Shown here: positions 61,637 through 64,000 of the stretch, one piece after another
Layout of the letters: each line of letters starts with the position of its first letter
How positions within the stretch are numbered: the first letter of the stretch is position 1
From: Blattamonas nauphoetae
Taxonomy: Eukaryota > Preaxostyla > Oxymonadida
DNA: 64,000 nucleotides
Reading direction: 5' to 3'
Assembly (NCBI GenBank): GCA_033064195.1
Contig: JARBJD010000020.1
Span: forward strand, 310,001-374,000
Program-made: the position numbers and the translations under genes
The notes under the pieces: generated by a model
The model's database searches: none
The model's input: the letters and a program-made list of their open reading frames with translations, nothing else
Told to the model about the DNA's origin: nothing

Positions 61637-64000
61637 ATGCAGAAATTCCTTAACTCTTCGACTTTGGGCATAAACATCGTTCATTCAACACTTCCAATCT
61701 CCGTCGAAATAAACAACGAATCCTCGCTTAATTCACATTCAATCCTGTCCGCAACTGATGTTCTCACAATTTCTGACCATGATCAACACTACGTTCGTCT
61801 GTCAAAACAGATTCTTCAATATGTACTACAACGAAAGCGAATCAAAGTCGGAACAAAGCCAGAACAAGATCTTCTTTACCATCAAGAGATCACTCTTCCC
61901 ACTTCCATCACGACGGATTGGAGAGTGATCTTGCAGGATTGGATTACGACAGCTGATCTGCGGCAAGGGTGTATCTCTCTCTTCGACCAAGTGAACTCTG
62001 ATTTGAGCCTGTCACAAACTGAAATGAATCATGCTATCCGTTTCCTGGAATATGCAAGTCTCCACATCAAATATCATTTACACACTGAACAGCTTCTCGA
62101 AACCATATTCCCGAAGGAGAAACATTGTCAAACCAAACTGGTGTCGTCCTTGATAAATCTTCTGTCTCTTCCATCTGACACGCTCCAAACAGTTGTTCTC
62201 TCCTTCTTGGACGTTGGTCTAGATCGATCAACACGTGAATTCTCCGCTGCAGTAACATAAGCAGGGTTGTTGCCTCAGATCATCGATCATCTGAAACCAC
62301 ACGAAATACCATTGAATGGAACAACCGTCGAATTCCATCGCCATCTGATAACGATTGTGGATGATTTTTTCCTCTTTTCCACACCAGACGACATCTGCAG
62401 CCATCACGAAATCGACCCATACACTTCTGACAACGCGCAGTTCGCGTTCGAAATCATTGAACCCATTATCCAATCATTCAGCACATATTTGCGGCATCTC
62501 ATGACCACTCCAGTCTGCCCCACTGATCCTTGCTCCGGTCTCTTGCTCGTGTTGAACATGAAATTCTACAAACAAAACGTGATGAATCGTCACCATCGTC
62601 CCTCCTCTCCAAACATACAACGATTTTTTGATGAGCTGAGAAAGAACATGACGGACGAACTTGCCTCGTGGATGGATATTGCCATGGCAGGCGAAGAACT
62701 CAGCGGTCTTCTCTTTGGCGAAGAGAGATGGATGAGCGAGCCGTCCTCGGTGAAGATATTCACAAGTCTTCTTTCTCGCTCGAGTGAGGGGAAGACATTC
62801 TCTGATTTTGGAGTCAAAGCATTTCTGTGCTTCATGTCGAGTCTCTCACATAAAGTGCAACTGGTCATCTGGTCTGATGACCAATTTGAGCTAAACATAA
62901 ACAAACAAGAGGTTTCTTCGCCAAAATTGGATTTGAAGGCACTCTGGGCACTCTTCACTCCGACACAGCCACACCATGCTGTCACCATTCTCGCTGCATT
63001 CCGCTTGTTCTTGAAGAACACGGACAATCAGACTTGGATGAAGCACGTTTGGAGCGGATGGTTCCCCAACTTCAGCAACGCCGTTGATCTGTCCAATCTG
63101 CTCTTCACTAGAGAATTCACCCGACTCCACACCGACATCGTCAAACTGATGAGTGATCATCTCAAATGGATTCAAAAACGTGAAGACAAAAACAAGGATT
63201 CATTGACAACTGAACATCGAAGGGACTTGGACGAGCTCTGTCGGGCATTCTACACACAGACGAAGGATTACGTCGTCCATCTTTCGCTCCATCCGTTCGC
63301 ATTGGATGACGAGCGACATGACACCATTCTCGACTTTCTCAGCGAATTGTATCTGCATGATTTCAAGAACAGCTCGAACAAGCCCTATCAAGAGGAAGTG
63401 AGACAGGAAATGGATGCATCTGCCATCTCTTCGTCATCTCCTCCACTCATCCTCACTTCTGACCTTGTTTGTCCTCTCACCGACACGGAGATCCTCACCA
63501 TTGTCGACAGAGTTGTTGCTCGGCTCGAAAGCAACTCGTCTTTGGATGACGACACCATCCTTCGGATCTTCGCGTTCCACAGAAATCAACTCCGCTGCAT
63601 CAACCGACCCAATTTGTTCAGAAAAGAAGCGCGGGAAGATGAAATCATGTCCGACAGAGATTACCACCTCTCCGTCTATCTACCCAAATTGTTCAGAAAA
63701 GCTGGGCGATCGAAAGAACAATACTTCCACGCACTCGAGACGCTCCTCTCGCTCCTCGTTGAGTTTTTGGATCGAGCACCCATCCGTTCTCTCCTCTCGA
63801 TTCGACCAGACACAAGACCGTTCAAGGACGAATGGGACGATGTCGATTTGGAGACAGTGGGAATTGTGCTGCGAATGATCAACGAGAACCAATTTACAAA
63901 GAATTATGAATCAAAATCATTCGAATCTCTTTTCGTCGACTTTGCCATCCTTTGCCTTCCACAAGCTCGTTTCATCACTCATCGACTGTCCCAGCCACAG
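61637..64000 (+). CDS. Long lineage-specific helical protein, 5' part, one in-frame TAA
   Basis: The frame starting at the ATG at 61637 runs to the window edge (788 codons), with a single TAA at 62258-62260. The sequence is protein-like and continuous in the same frame before (SFLDVGLDRSTREFSAAV) and after (AGLLPQIIDHLKPHEIPLNG) that codon. From memory, large paralogues in Blattamonas contain both halves in one chain (SFLD...; GLLPQ.F..LKPHEIPLN; TVEFHRHL; ALWALFTPT; KDYVVHLSLHPFAL; ASAISSSSPPLILTSDLVC; EWDDVDLETVG). All-helical, no signal peptide or membrane segment. A small local repeat (PNLFRK/PKLFRK) lies near 63610-63700. A 13-nt GT-AG stretch spans the TAA but is too short and would break the frame. 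The gene continues beyond the window. Confidence 0.7.

Noticed and set aside
1-64000. tRNA, rRNA or snRNA genes
   Set aside because: Scanning by eye for T-arm boxes and rRNA-like blocks found none. A covariance-model search would be decisive and was not possible.
1-64000. Retroviral, LTR, LINE or Polinton-like elements
   Set aside because: No reverse transcriptase, integrase, protein-primed polymerase or capsid motif was seen in any frame. The only mobile element recognised is the MITE.
61637-64000. General TAA-to-Gln code change
   Set aside because: Several well-conserved genes here (BRK1, cysteine synthase, TMEM208) end at TAA where the family ends, so only this one codon is anomalous.

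Overview
This is nuclear DNA of a flagellated protist. Gene density is eukaryotic (about 24 loci, both strands) and introns are mostly tiny (29-75 nt, one of 120 nt) with GT-AG ends, recovered wherever conserved proteins had to be kept in frame. Eukaryote-specific proteins are present: BRK1, SNU13, SEC16, XRN1, TMEM208, a CHO2-type methyltransferase and an AGC kinase. Several lineage-restricted families resemble, from memory only, the gene-rich genome of the oxymonad Blattamonas nauphoetae (Preaxostyla). That placement is an inference and was not checked against a database.

Layout. 0-5 kb: GNAT acetyltransferase, BRK1, SNU13, cysteine synthase (minus strand) and a Ser/Pro-rich protein. 6-24 kb: a tandem array, period about 6.19 kb and about 2.5 units, of very large secreted beta-helix/Ig-like surface genes, all on the minus strand. 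The first gene has a transmembrane segment and an intracellular pseudokinase. The other two have a swapped C-terminus without either, and carry frameshifts. 24-30 kb: SEC16 (divergent from the array by 83 bp) and a PKA-like kinase. 30-41 kb: two dispersed paralogues of a smaller beta-helix membrane protein, an interrupted TIP30-like reductase, an armadillo-like lineage protein, an 845-bp fold-back DNA transposon (MITE) with TA target duplication, and a CHO2-type methyltransferase. 41-47 kb: an NlpC/P60-like peptidase, an ENO4-like enolase-related protein and a zinc-finger RBR-like protein. 47-56 kb: a 2,199-residue XRN1, an unknown protein and TMEM208. 56-64 kb: a Crinkler/RHS-like P-loop protein and the 5' part of a long lineage-specific protein with one in-frame TAA.

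The housekeeping genes cover RNA turnover and splicing (XRN1, SNU13), the early secretory pathway (SEC16, TMEM208, phospholipid methylation) and actin control (BRK1). The five beta-helix loci form a surface or secreted repertoire changing by tandem duplication, gene conversion and C-terminal exchange. This array is the most unusual thing in the window.
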